In this document: in pieces, positions 23,513 through 34,778 of the stretch | Layout: each line of letters begins with the position of its first letter | How positions within the stretch are numbered: position 1 is the stretch's first letter | Source: Desarmillaria ectypa | Taxonomy: Eukaryota; Basidiomycota; Agaricomycetes; Agaricales; Physalacriaceae | Length of the DNA: 64,000 bases | Assembly: GCA_030407005.1 (NCBI GenBank) | Contig: JAUDYN010000001.1 | Location: forward strand, 3,658,001 to 3,722,000 | Direction: 5' to 3' | Notes under the pieces: generated by a model | Database searches by the model: none | The model's input: only the letters and a program-made list of their open reading frames with translations | Told to the model about the DNA's origin: nothing | Program-made: the position numbers and the translations under genes

Positions 23513-24269
23513 TGAAGAAACAGTATGACAAGAAGAAGCACCTGGCCTAAGAGTATCAGATTGGGGACAAGATTTAGCTCGATATGAGTAATCTTCATCT
23601 CCCAAGACCAAAGAAAAAACTCAATGACAAATGGACAGGCCCATTTGAAATACTCAAGAAAACAGATGCAGCAGCATACAAGCTAAAATTACATCCACAA
23701 TGGAAGATCTATCCTTGATTCAATGAAAAGCTGCTAACTCTATATATTGTACCTACTTTCCCAAATCAACAGCTACCACCACCCCCACCTCTGGATGTCA
23801 TTGATGGTCAGGAGGAATATGAAGTTGAAGAAATATTAGACTCATGAACCCACTGAGTATATGCCAAGAAAGGGCAATGCTCCAAAGTGACAACTGATTA
23901 CTTGGTTAAGTGGAAGGGATGGACCTGGGAACACAATTCCCAGGTCAGAGAGATGGAAATGGGAAATGCACAAGATGTGATCAAGGAATATGAAGAGAAA
24001 GTATGGTACATATGGAGGGTAGACATCACAAAAATCATAACCCAGGAGAAGGTCATCATCACAATCCTCAACCATGAATATTCTAAAAATAGGGATGTTG
24101 CTTACCTTGCTCAACAATAGGATAGAATCAAAAAATGGGTCAAAAACCCAGATGCAAACTGTTGGATGGCCTTACTAAACAAGTATTGGACCATCCAAGC
24201 AAACTCCCAATATGACTCTCCAGAAAAAGAACCTCGACAGTTGGGACAACTGTCTTAATAAGGGGGTAA
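23513..24269 (+). pseudogene. Integrase end and chromodomain of the outermost family-A element (right piece)
   Basis: Reads KQYDKKKHLAQEYQIGDK, then LPRPKKKLNDKWTGPFEIL, then the chromodomain DYLVKWKGWTWEHNSQV (about 23895-23945). Stops interrupt it. At the end the copy has CGACAG where other copies have the stop TAGCAG, so its reading frame ended differently. A hairpin GACAGT/ACTGTC precedes the polypurine tract (24259-24266). Confidence 0.8.
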
Positions 24270-24686
24270 TATTATGATTTTTCTTTATCTAATCTTATCA
24301 CTAGTGCCTATCTTATCATCAGCACTTATCTGCATTCTGATCCCTGTCATTATCCATGGCAATCACTATCACCTTGCAGCTATTGTGTTCATAGCTCATG
24401 ACAATCACTCACCTAATGGACAACTTTCATTGTTTCACATATGGACACACCTATTCTTAGTTACCCTGTTTTCATATATAAATTAGTTAGTCCTCACTGT
24501 AATACTCCAGCTTCCAACTAAAGTTTATCTATACTATCATCTCTCTCAAAGAACTTGGCTAAATACCTTAGCCTCTCTTCATTGGATCTGAAGACCATAG
24601 CTATGATCCCCAGGTGACTGTCTGAATGTGAGACAGCCAAAGAAATTAGCATGTGTCTGCAGATCACATGAGGTGTAGGTCTAACA
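24270..24686 (+). repeat. 3' LTR of the outermost family-A element
   Basis: 417 bp, TATTATGATTTTTC (decayed start) to GTCTAACA. The next five bases are AGAAC, and immediately to the right lies a truncated hydrophobin gene on the minus strand, which this element disrupted. Confidence 0.85.
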
Positions 24687-24812
24687 AGAACCATTGTTGT
24701 ATTGGCCTCTGGTGACAGTCATGTTTGTGGATTCCCTTGGTATCACACTAGCAGCAGCAAGAAGAGGCAAAGAAAAGATGGCAAGACAGAAAGCAGACAT
24801 GCAAACAAACAT
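24687..24812 (-). pseudogene. Class I hydrophobin, N-terminal fragment (copy 1)
   Basis: The ATG at 24812 (minus) opens a signal peptide (MFVCMSAFCLAIFSLPLLAAAS) followed by VIPRESTNMTVTRGQYNN; the fragment stops where the retrotransposon LTR ends at 24686. Compared with copy 2 (GQCNTNSAQCC) the first of the eight hydrophobin cysteines is already Tyr. Hydrophobins are small secreted surfactants that coat fungal walls. The rest of the gene was displaced to the left by the insertion and is not in the window. A conserved TATA box (ATATAAAGG on the minus strand, 24877-24886) lies about 65 nt upstream in both copies. Confidence 0.75.
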
Positions 24813-25011
24813 GGTGAGTTGAGTTGGTCAACAGTGAGGGATGTTCTACTTAAAAGATATTTGCTCAACTATACACACCTTTATATGCCCAAGATACTAT
24901 GTCAGGACTGAATGCAGAGATAATGCAAGAAGAAAAAACAAGACCAGATCATTGACTGTCAATAAGGAACTGTCAGAATGTTGAAGCAACACCATAATAA
25001 ATGTTAGGCAC

Positions 25012-25424
25012 CAACTTGGACACGTGACTTAGGGTCATCAGCTGATCACTCTGGGCTGTTACACATTCGAACAGTCACCCAATATGAGCAATAAAAGCTT
25101 TAGACCTTCTGTGTTGTGTAGACAAGAGGTATATGATTGTAATTTAAACAAGAGATAGAGTACAACTGTGTAGTTTACTCTACTTATATAGTATTTCTAC
25201 AGTGTTATATATAGATGAAACACTAGAGTCTATGCACAAATGGTGTCGAAGTATGGTGGTCTGGAAGGATCATACAACCAATAGAGAGTGTCTGGGGTGA
25301 CATATGGTGAGAATGAGGGTGGTGACCAGCAAGTAGCTGGATACGAGTCAGATTCTTGAGTAGATTAGATGAATGAGTCATGGATATGACTCAGATAAGA
25401 TAAGATAATGGAAAAATCATAACA
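25012..25424 (-). repeat. Solo family-A LTR with target duplication ATAAA
   Basis: 413 bp in minus orientation, starting TGTTATGATTTTTCC at 25424 and ending GCCTAACA at 25012, flanked by ATAAA (25007-25011 and 25425-25429). Contains the TATA box and ATCTCTTGTTTAA. The matching site in copy 2 near 49650 has no LTR. Confidence 0.93.
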
Positions 25425-25429
25425 ATAAA

Positions 25430-27005
25430 TATAATGACACATCCAAAGAAATTTGCATAATTAACAATCTAATGGTAATCAAGACTCTGGCTGGACTGTA
25501 TGCTTGACTGGCCTTTGGTATTGATGTAATGAATATTCTAGTATTGTCATTTGATTGCAGTCATTTGGCTATTGTAGGAAGGGGTGATCATAGAGATCAA
25601 TGTTGGATAATTAGTTTATCCCAATGCAAGATCTGGACTCAGTCTTAATTAACCAGCAGTGCCCAACACTTTGAGTATATTCCTTCTTACTCAGTTAGTG
25701 TATTCTACACCTGCAATTCATATTAGAATATTCCTTACCTTTAGGTATAAATATGAGACATACTATAGTAGCATAGCTGAAAATTATTCTACTCTTAATA
25801 CTCTACCATTCCAATAATCTCACAATCAACACACACCAAAATAACCAGAAAATCTCTGGATGTATTCAATTCACATAACCAAGGTCACATGTATAATATT
25901 GTTGACCCTGTGGCATGGTTAGCCTGAGTTCTGCTGAGTAAAGGATGATTAAGAGAAAGAAAGTACTAGAAGATACAGAATGATATTTAAGTAGCTATAT
26001 TTCATAGTATATTTTACTCATTTTATTGAAATCCTTAGTATAGCAGGCACTTGAGCACAGGTATGATAAATGAAGTTGTTATTAAATGTACCAAATTACA
26101 GTCTTATTTAGATAAAACAACATAGTCCATAGCATAACTAAGTATCATAAGAAATATTTAAGAAATAATTACCATAGGAGCAAACGGTGCTGTACTCAAG
26201 AGTATGAGCGAGCACAATGTGGGTTGAACCTAGTTACCATAATGGGACACCAATGCATCAATCCGTCAAGTCGGCTTCGCGCCGACTTCCAGTTTGTATT
26301 CCAACACGTTTGCCTTCCTACCTCCTCATATTAAGCGAACATGAACATGTTCTGTTCTAACTTGCTGGGAAAACGTGCCTGATATTTGATCTGCGTGTTA
26401 TCCAACATCACGGTCTACCCAGAGACGGAAGTTCGGATGGCCTGTGACTGATGATCAAGAGACTGAATTCAATTTGCAGTGCAGGGTGCCATACCTTCCA
26501 TAGAAGTCCTCACTAGCATTCAGAGATCTGTCAACAGAAAGATTCACGGGGAAACTAGGTGTTTTATGTATATAGAACAATGACACCGAGCGGCAGAGGG
26601 AAAATGTTATCTCGTTCCATTGTTCCTAATGTCATTTCAATAATAACATGGACCAGCAGGCACACATTACAGAGCTCACGATGATCAGAAGAAATTTGGA
26701 GTTGTAGAAGGACTCGGGGAGCCTTTCTCCGACTTCAGAACTGGGGAAGATGCAATTTCGGCTGCACCTAATGAAGGGGAGAGTGTTCGCAGGGTGTAAG
26801 TATTAGGATGGCAAAGACATAAAGAAATGAGGATGTTAAAGGCACATCTGACAAACAAGTGTCGGATATCAGTAGGTATAAAGCCCCGCCCACAATGAGT
26901 ACAGCCAGTGTATCAACCACGATGAATACGGCATTCGAATTTGTGCAAGTACATGAGCAAGACAAAATATATCGATCAAGTCTAAGGGAGATCGATTGGT
27001 GCTAT
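25430..27005. other. Intergenic region between hydrophobin and P450 (copy 1)
   Basis: AT-rich non-coding sequence shared with 49690-51242. No convincing coding region; short ORFs do not hold up between the two copies. A perfect 8-bp inverted repeat with 5-nt loop (AAGTCGGC, loop TTCGC, GCCGACTT) lies at 26268-26288, in the part absent from copy 2. Confidence 0.6.
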
Positions 27006-29665
27006 TCACAACACCGCTTCTTCCTTCGTTTCTTCCATCTTGACCCACAACCCGCCCTGACAAGCAAAGCATCAATTCAAAAACTTTTCACATCGAGGGA
27101 TTTCCCAAAAAACATACCTTGGCATATAGCGTGACATGTATTCCAAACATGATCCTATCCCTGCCTTTGGTCGTCCCCGGGGCTGGCGTCCAGCTTTTTG
27201 GGGGAATACTTTCAGAAGGTTGTGCTTCCGTGGCGAGGCTGAACGAAGAGAAGTTCTGCAGAAGTCGAATGAGGTAGTACGATGCTTCGTTGTATGCAAA
27301 CTAGCAAGAATTATCAAGTCTTATTGAATACTCAGAGCTCAGAATATCTTCACCTGTTGACCAAGGCAAATTCGAGGGCCCGCGTTGAAGGGAAGGAAAA
27401 TGTATGGGTTTGGAGTCAAATACTTATGAACACGGCTATCGAGGAATCGATCCGGATCAAATTCAAGAGCTAGGGGGAGGATATGGATCAGCAGCACCAA
27501 AGGACTAATAATTGTGTTTATCTCACCATCCGGGCCCCACAAATCCGTGCGCCGATGCATCAGGAATACAGAATACACCACTCTGGGTGGGTCATCAGAC
27601 AGCCATCAAGGACATCAAAATGAAGGTGATGAGTGCTGACCTTGTATTACTTGGAATATAATATGGCGTCCGTCCTTTGTTCGGAAGAGTCGTCGCCACT
27701 TTCGAGGAGCTTGTACAAATGACCACATAAGAAAAGCACCAGGAAAGAGGCATAGCATGTCATACCGATTATTTTCTGGGCTGGAGTCCAACGTGGTCAG
27801 CTGCATTCAGTTTCAGAAGGCGGCTCTACATACACAGTTGGATGCAGGCGCAGGGTTTCTAGAGGATATGATGAGAAATTATTTCGAGTAGGAGTATAGG
27901 AAACAGTTTTTGTACCATTGAGGAATGCCCGTAAATATTTCATGTCGCGAATGTCCTCGTATGTTGGCTTCCTGTTGCCTACCTTCTCAACGATCTCGGA
28001 CCGTAACCGAGCAACCACGTCCGGATGTTCGCACATCCTATATACCGCGAAGGTTAGCAAGGAGGCAGTCTACATGTAGATACTGCATGAGTACATTGTC
28101 AAGTAAAGGCCACAAAAGTTGGAGAGCTCACCGTGTCTCTGCCAGCTACCAATACGTTAATGAGCTCATCCTGAATCACTTTAGGGTCTGAGGAACTTCA
28201 ATTAGTATACCGTAGCAGTTGACCGCGAGGAATACAATATGCCTACCATCGATGTCCTGGACAAGACGGTCCAACAAGGACATATTCTCGAGGTCCTTTT
28301 CCGAATTCACAGGATTGACGCCTTTAGCCTTCCGGTCAAATGCATCGGAGAGCATGGGTTGGACAAAATGATTGATTGTTTGCCGCTGCGGGAGTATTCC
28401 GTCTTCCCAGAGTTCATGGAGCGGCCAGGAAGGTCCCCTCTGAAGTCGAATAATTAATTGCTCTTGTGCCTTCATAAACGCCTTAACGAAAGGATTAGAG
28501 GGATGATTAACAAACTGAGGGTTTCCCGCCATCGGCGATCCGGATGGGTATGGAAGACCAGCAGCTAACGAATTAATATCTTTGCCAAACAGATACTCAG
28601 TGGAGGAGTCCATCGTAAACCGAGAAACGACGTCCTAGGTGCATGTTATCAGATACCGACTAAAATTTACCAAGATTATTGGAAACCCGACCTGGAAATC
28701 GACAGGATAGCCTTCCCTCAGCCTTGTTTTAATTTGCGAGATCGTATTGACTGCGTGCCTCTCGAAGTTGTCAAAGTCAGAAATACGAGCTTTGTTGAAG
28801 AAAGGTCTCGCAGTCGTCCTATGAAGCCTGATCGGAGATAGTAGCAGGATAAGCCCAAAACGTGAAGAACGTGTGGTATGCTTACTTCCACATCTCGCCT
28901 ACCACCAATGAGTAAATAACTTGTGTGTGCGGTGTCTAATTTGGGTAAACTCACCATCAGAATTAAAGACGCCGACACCGGAAAGAGCCTTGGCAGCATT
29001 GAATTGGAATCGGCCTGGAATCCTGCATCAATAACTGGACAGGCGACTAGCGAGAGCAAGACCTTTTTCAAAGTTCTGGAATTGTGTCGCTAGGATAGCC
29101 TAGTGCAAGTCATGAAACAGCGTTCGAAGTTGGTCACTAGTACTCGCCTTAATATGTTCTGGCTCAGTCGTAAAGACCTGGTATTGCCGTTAGAAACAGA
29201 AGCGCAAGTGACGGTAAAGTCACTTACCCGTTTATCGGACAATGAGCCGAACGAAAAAGTGTGGCCGTACTGCTCGCTCCACTGCTGAAAAACTTCGCCT
29301 AATGCCCGATTGTTAGCATAGAGCGCTATGAAGTGTCTGTCTTCGAGCGAACCTGGATAACCATTCCTAAAGCCATCCTCGATGCGAGCCAAAATCGAGA
29401 CGCTGCTCTCCTGAACGCTGGGCATCATGAGAGCGCCCTTTGTGGCAGCCTCTCTGCGAATGATAAAGCTTGTAAACCAGCTGCGTGCAGCACGAGCGAT
29501 AAATTGCAGGGCCACAGGGGCTACCAAAAAGAACCATGGCACAATATGAACACCAGATTGTACGAGTACGCTTCGTAGAATCCAAGAAGCCGCAAAAGGC
29601 AGAATTATGACGGTGAGCATAACTCTGGATAGGTAAGCAAGTCCTGGGGATAAGTAGATAGACAT
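27006..29665 (-). CDS. Cytochrome P450 monooxygenase, CYP63-like, 16 exons (copy 1, apparently intact)
   Basis: Heme-thiolate monooxygenase of the ER membrane; CYP63 enzymes of wood-decay fungi oxidise alkanes, fatty acids and aromatics. Joining 16 exons by eye gives about 590 residues, the usual family length. Exon 1 (29665-29353) has an N-terminal membrane anchor. Later landmarks: [17 protein letters not shown], the micro-exon [14 protein letters not shown]-helix AGRDT, K-helix [32 protein letters not shown], and heme-binding [15 protein letters not shown] with the Cys ligand (about 27360). The end reads GGLWVKME before TGA at 27006-27008. All introns are about 45-65 nt with GT-AG ends except one GC-AG intron after EHIK (near 29130). 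No stop or frameshift was found in the joined exons. The substrate cannot be inferred. Copy 2 is at 51243-53898. Confidence 0.85.
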
Positions 29666-30352
29666 GGTTGGATAATGGATGAGCCGAGGAGGCGACCACC
29701 TACTTAAATACTCGCTGGGGGCGTGCTTAAGATGACTGTTCGTGTAAGAAGCCGGAGCTATAGTTCCGTTGTCGTGTTCATGACATTCAAATCATCTTGT
29801 AAAAATGGTGGTTTGACAGCGTCCGTGAGGATTTCCGGCTTCGAGAAGCACAGATACCGGGAGATATCCTAATACCGTCGAACGATTTCTCCAAGATTGA
29901 GACAACGAGCAAAACCCAGCTCATCAAACCTGGCTAAGTCTCTCATATGTATCGGCTAAGATACAGTGTGTTGCGAGAACACAGCGCTGTCGAAGACAGG
30001 AGTTGGTTAGTACTCGTTTTCTTTGTACTGGATCTTACTCATATCGGGGGTTCGGATAATACTTCGGGCCTAAAACGCTCTAAATTATTCATCTGGTGGT
30101 AGCAATTCTCTTCTAGACGTCTACGCGGGAGAAAGTAATCGTCAAGGAATATACGACATCTGAGATTGGCGCGTTCAGGTGGAAATCAAAGGAGAAAAAA
30201 TACACAACTTCTGCAGCGTCATTACCTATATCACAGTTTCAGTATTCTGATACTCCTTAGATGCAGCAAGAAGATCTCACAATGACCTTGTTTATATGAC
30301 TTTCGTTGTGTAGCATAAGTTCGATCGTGCTTAGCCCTCGATAATAACGTGG
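29666..30352. other. Upstream region of the P450 gene (copy 1)
   Basis: About 690 bp shared with 53899-54583; probably the P450 promoter region. No gene recognised. Confidence 0.5.
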
Positions 30353-30568
30353 TTGGTCCGGGCCGAATTTGAAAACGTTAAGGGCCGAAAGGTGTCATTT
30401 CTTTTTCGTATCGTGATCGAGAAATGCGTTGCGTCGCCTCCCTGCGAAATGAAGGAAGGCTTATCCTTCTATAGTATATGGCCAAATTCGACCCTTACCT
30501 CATTGTTGGGTGAGATTTTCCTCGACGTGGATTTCAGAAGAACCAGAAATAGGTTCAGATTAATATAA
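30353..30568 (+). CDS. Short ORF conserved in both duplicated copies
   Basis: A 71-codon open frame whose counterpart at 54584-54814 (76 codons) stays open without any indel. It contains VSFLFRI, CEMKEG and LLGEIFLDVDFRR. No known domain recognised. It may be a piece of a longer gene or chance; retention of the frame in a pair where the neighbouring genes decayed is the only support. Confidence 0.25.
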   Translation: MVRAEFENVKGRKVSFLFRIVIEKCVASPPCEMKEGLSFYSIWPNSTLTSLLGEIFLDVDFRRTRNRFRLI

Positions 30569-30606
30569 TGCCTGATGCACCACCCTCGGGGTCGCGCCAG
30601 ATCCTG

Positions 30607-31722
30607 GCTCTTCAAACGCTGTAATGTTAGTTCCGCTTGAGCTACCATTGTTGGCAGTAATTAGACGTCTCTCTGTCGCCAAGCATGCCATCTCATCCTG
30701 TTTGCCGTCACTTTTGAGGAAGCTCATTGGGGCTTCATAAAGGGGTCGTATCTAATCAAAAAAACGCTCAAACAACGCTCAAAGTCGACTACGATCGTGC
30801 ATGTCAGTCACTTCTTAGTGATGCAAATAGGCGTACCGTGAAGCAAGTCAAAGGATGCCTGCCAGTGGGGTCCGTAGTTAATGTCTTGTAAGATATGTAT
30901 TTGGTGTTCAAGAGAGCTATGCGGCTGATGATACGGCTACTGTGTGGGAAAATCTCTATGAGATATAGACACATTAATTCGACGTCGTCTCAGGCGAGGG
31001 GTTGCCTCGATGCGATCTGCGACCTTTTCGCGAAATAGGCCGACACTTCGCACCTGTGGAGAGCTTTTCAACGGAGCGAGACATTTGTCAGTGGGGCCCA
31101 GACTAATAATGTCTAGTATTGAAATATTTGCGGTTGCGAAAGAGGTACCGTATGTGTTACTGCGTGCCGTATGCGACACCCCTGCGATGACAAGATTATG
31201 GAGGAGTGGAGCCATTAAAAAAGTGTCCGGAATAGCTGAACATCGATCCTCCTCATGCAGGCTATTTCAACGTGAAGGTATCCAAGGCGACCGAGAAAGC
31301 TTTTGAATGTCGGTAGGAACTCGTAAAATGGATACGGAAAAGAGCAAATTAACCTCATTCATTTCGCTCAGACAGAATGTCTGGAAAAGAAGCATCTGTT
31401 CCACTGAAGTGGCCATCCGTCCTTCCCGTTCCGTACTGGACCCAAAAACGTGAACAGATAAAGTGCGCTCCTAAGCAGTGCAAGGATCCTTCTGCATATC
31501 AACTGTTACAGTCGACCACAGTCTACCGGTCCGAAGGGCGACTCTCCACGTGTCTGCACCCAATGCTGGGACATGACAACTAAAATTTTCACTCAGGACA
31601 TCGCCTGGCAGTCGGCGAACGGGATGGACCAGAATTTTCGCATCGAAAATTTTGGAGCCGATTTGGTCCCGTTCTGTTGACAGAAAATGGAACTCCCTGG
31701 ACGCTGTACCGCCCATTCTCAA
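30607..31722 (-). pseudogene. F-box-like gene relic (copy 1, inverted relative to copy 2)
   Basis: The minus strand reads RLPGDVLSENFSCHVPALG then ADTWRVALRTGRLWSTVT (about 31640-31480), the pattern of an F-box followed by the Trp/Leu motif common in Agaricomycete F-box proteins (substrate adaptors of SCF ubiquitin ligases). Downstream pieces (LLHNLVIAGVSHTA, ANISILDIISLGPT near 31215-31090) resemble the leucine-rich part, in shifting frames. No continuous gene can be assembled. Confidence 0.55.
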
Positions 31723-31952
31723 ATTCTCGTCATATGGCGCTACGGTATAACAAATAATTCAACACCTCAGGGGATTTGATATCAGAGCTAGCTCCCCTCC
31801 AACTTGAAGAGATTGAATTTTTACGCCGCTGTGCAGCCCCGAAGACAGCCATGCAGGAAAAATCGTTCACAAGGAAGACGAAGTGCGGGGAATGTGGAGT
31901 TATGGGAGGATTCGGGAACGCGTCCATCCGTGATCGAGTGCGTTACCAACTC
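31723..31952. other. Short unassigned stretch between the F-box relic and the LINE
   Basis: Unique sequence with overlapping short ORFs on both strands; no recognised product. Confidence 0.4.
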
Positions 31953-31964
31953 TTCAACAAGATA

Positions 31965-32843
31965 TTTTTTTTTTTTGGACTCTGCATTTCATTAACCGCC
32001 ACAGGTACACTAGCTATTAAGACGCGGTGAAGGTACAGGATCTCAGGCCCTCTTGTTCCCTCTTGTTCCAGTCCCTCCGCTCATTCTTCTGTTTTCTCCT
32101 GGTGAATTGACATCTGTTGTGGAGTAGAGTAACGGACTTCTGTGGTATTTCCGCGCCCTGATTGGGCTAATTGAGTTGGTTCTGCGCTCGGCCTAGGCCG
32201 TGAGATGGTTTTACGAGCGTTCCGTGTATATGAGTCACGTAGGGGATGCTCTCGTGACGTGGCGGGAATTTGGCTACTATCTGTGCTCGTCCTCTGAGTC
32301 GTCCTCTTCCTCCCACCAGCCTCCTTCATCTTCCTCCTCCATTACCGGGGCCGGCCTAGGGTTTCATGGTTCTCCTGACCTAGTGAATGTCCCCGACTTC
32401 TCAATGAATTCACCCAGGACTGTGATCCCATCTTTGGTGCCCAGGATGTCCAGCAGGTATATAGATCTCGATACTTTTCGAAGTGTTTCTCGTTCGGCGT
32501 CGTAGAGTGGGCATTCACGAATAATGTGCTCGCGAGTCTGGAAGAGCTCGCTACAAGGACAGTCAACGTCCTCGCTTGGCACAAACTGTGCGTAGAACTC
32601 GCCTATGTATCCTTGGCCGGTTCTGCATTGCAGGTGGCATGATGGCTTCAGAGATGGTGGGAGTCTGTTTGCCGTTGCGTATTGCCCACGTTTACGACTA
32701 GCCTCCGACATTTTCCTCCATTCCTCCGTCGTATTTGCTTTTGCTTCCCTTCTTGCATTGGCTCCTGTTTTGCACATTCTCTCCGCTGAGTTTTCTGCTC
32801 CTCTCTTCGCCAGGTAGTCTGCTTGCTCGTTTCCTGCAATGTT
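31965..32843 (-). mobile_element. 5'-truncated LINE (non-LTR retrotransposon)
   Basis: The minus strand starts inside RNase H (GNEQADYLAKRGAENSAERM), continues to the C-terminal Cys/His motif CPCSELFQTREHIIRECPLY (about 32550-32490), ends the ORF near 32364, then has about 385 nt of 3' UTR and a poly(A) of 12 at 31965-31976. The 12-bp sequence TTCAACAAGATA occurs at both sides (31953-31964 and 32844-32855) as target duplication. The ORF piece is open, so the insertion is fairly young. 5' truncation is normal for target-primed reverse transcription. Confidence 0.92.
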
Positions 32844-32855
32844 TCAACAAGATAA

Positions 32856-33165
32856 TTGACATTCAATGTTATCGGGTGGTTTGTCTCCTTTTATACACGC
32901 TTTATTACTGGGCGCCAATTCCATTGTCCCATATTTTCACATTTCCAGAATGTGTTGGTTCTGTCGCGTCTTTGCACGCAAGGCCCACGTCCAAGCGCCA
33001 CGGCCACCTCTCCCTCCTTATCTTGCCTATGAGCTCGCTATGACCGTGCCGTGGAAGCATCATCTCATTGACCGAGATTTGTGGGAGAAAGGATTCCCTT
33101 CGCACCGGAGACATTGGCTCAGTCAGATCTTGAGAACAGTCAAGACACGATAATCTTCTCTCACC
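32856..33165. other. Unassigned stretch right of the LINE
   Basis: Host sequence that was continuous with 31952 before LINE insertion. Overlapping short ORFs only; nothing recognised. Confidence 0.4.
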
Positions 33166-34200
33166 TCACGTTGCCACGCCTAAACACCTTCTATCCCAAA
33201 GGAACCTGCACCAACTAATGGCATCATTCCAGATATTTGGCTCTCTGTGAAGCAGCCCCGGAAGCGGTGTATCGGAATCTATATACTCCGTCACCACTTC
33301 GTTCTCCGTATTTGGCGGTTCCGTTTCCTTTATCCACTCTGGCAGTTCATCCCAACTCGTGTATCTATTATCGCCCCAGAAACGCTCTTCGAGAGTCTCT
33401 AGGGGTGGACGGATGTTGGTGGCATCGAACCCCAACTCAAGGACCACCGGGTCGATGTCCGTCTCAAAGCTCTCTAAAGCTGGGCATATGTACTTTATCA
33501 GAAGCACCAATGCTGGATTGGCACCGCAGATAGTCAAATGGCGGATATACGGCAAGGTGAGCGACTTGGATTGTAAGACACCCCCGTATCTGACTGATGG
33601 AGAATAGAACTTTGGAGGGTAGTAGAACTCTTTCGAGTGGTAAAGATGGCGAATACGGGCCGAGTAATTTGCATCTTCGACGTCGTATGTGAATAGCATT
33701 TCTAGTGAATCGATGGTTCTAGGGGGGAAGAGGAAGTGGAACCGGCAAACGTAGGCGAAAGGCATCTGTTGGCTAACATTATGATAGAGGAGCGTTATGC
33801 ATCGGATATGGGGAAGATTTGTGAATATTTGAGGGAAGCCATAGAACGAAGTGTCTTGGACAGAGACAGTGAGGGAACGACAGCAACGACAGAGATAAGC
33901 GCCTAGAGACAGCTGCACACCGTCGGAATCTGTAACGGTGCTAGAAGTGAAAGTTGGGTCGATTTGAAGAAGTACGATGTACTTGAAGTAAGCATATGAA
34001 ACGATATGCAGATGCGTGAATGAGACCCGTAGGAAACTGAGCATCCATATTCGACCAACATGAAGTGAGGCCCTCATGAAGAAATGACGCTCCTTTTTGC
34101 TCAAAGGAAGAGCCCATACTTCCTCAATAATGAGCGCGATTATTTCAACTGGTAAGTAGGGAAAACGATCGATAACCGAAGACGGCCTTGCTAAACTCAT
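33166..34200 (-). CDS. F-box-like protein, single exon, 344 aa
   Basis: An uninterrupted ORF from ATG 34200 to 33166. The start PYLPVEIIALIIEEVWALPL fits an F-box-like motif (residues about 13-35), followed by RHFFMRASLHVGRIWMLSFL, a pattern frequent in expanded Agaricomycete F-box/LRR-like families, and a C-terminal part with leucine-rich strands (LPYIRHLTICGANPALVLL). Such proteins may recruit substrates to SCF ubiquitin ligases, but no partner can be read from the sequence. It is an intact ORF between a LINE and a retrotransposon cluster and may be a member of a lineage-specific family. Confidence 0.65.
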   Translation of the reverse strand: MSLARPSSVIDRFPYLPVEIIALIIEEVWALPLSKKERHFFMRASLHVGRIWMLSFLRVSFTHLHIVSYAYFKYIVLLQIDPTFTSSTVTDSDGVQLSLGAYLCRCCRSLTVSVQDTSFYGFPQIFTNLPHIRCITLLYHNVSQQMPFAYVCRFHFLFPPRTIDSLEMLFTYDVEDANYSARIRHLYHSKEFYYPPKFYSPSVRYGGVLQSKSLTLPYIRHLTICGANPALVLLIKYICPALESFETDIDPVVLELGFDATNIRPPLETLEERFWGDNRYTSWDELPEWIKETEPPNTENEVVTEYIDSDTPLPGLLHREPNIWNDAISWCRFLWDRRCLGVAT

Positions 34201-34778
34201 GGTGGTTGTAGTCCTATTGCCGTTAGTGACTGAAAGGGTGTTAACGCTGGGCCCGTTCGTCGGTCCGAATCCCGAACACAGCCATTAGCTCAATGTGTTG
34301 ACTTGTCGACATAAGCACTAGAAGTGGAGAGGGACTTTCCTCTCTTTCTGAATGGCCAGCCTGACGAGTCGTATGGTGTTAGAAGTTCACGCTTATCATT
34401 GAATGATATTCAAGGTCGTCGGTCGACTGTGGCGCGGAAGAGGCTGGGTGATCGGACTCGCCACCGAAACATGTAGTTAGTTCCCTCTGCTGTTTCACTG
34501 CAAGTTGATATCCGTAAGCATTGGTGATACCGGCATACATGCCTCAGAATTTTACAGCGACACGTCAGCGACGGCGGTCATCCAGAAGGATCAAGATTAG
34601 ATAGAAGATATCTTTACCCAGCAATAGCCTGCAACCATCTCACTGCAGCATCATCAGTCATCTTTCCACGCTTGAAAAATAAGAAAAAACCCACAGCTAC
34701 ATATCTAAATGCAGGATTTGCAAAATCTGTTATATCATCCATCATGGCTGTGTGCTCATCATATTCAGCTCCTTTATC
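34201..34778. other. Upstream region of the F-box-like ORF; no gene seen
   Basis: About 580 bp between the F-box-like ORF and the first LTR of the second retrotransposon cluster. Nothing coding was recognised. Confidence 0.5.

Larger units (their letters stand above)
24687..31690. repeat. Host segmental duplication, copy 1
   Basis: This segment (hydrophobin, intergenic, P450, short ORF, F-box-like relic) matches 48982-56129. Up to about 30590/54836 the two are collinear; the last part (30607-31690) matches 55060-56129 in reverse orientation. Copy 1 carries a solo LTR at 25012-25424 and about 290 extra bases at 26015-26308. Confidence 0.9.

Noticed and set aside
26768..26965. Small Cys-rich secreted protein on the minus strand, also 50889-51095
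   Set aside because: The frames are not equivalent in the two duplicates and no signal or domain supports them.
31962..31976. Transcription terminator (T run)
   Set aside because: It is the poly(A) tail of the minus-strand LINE, bordered by the target duplication.
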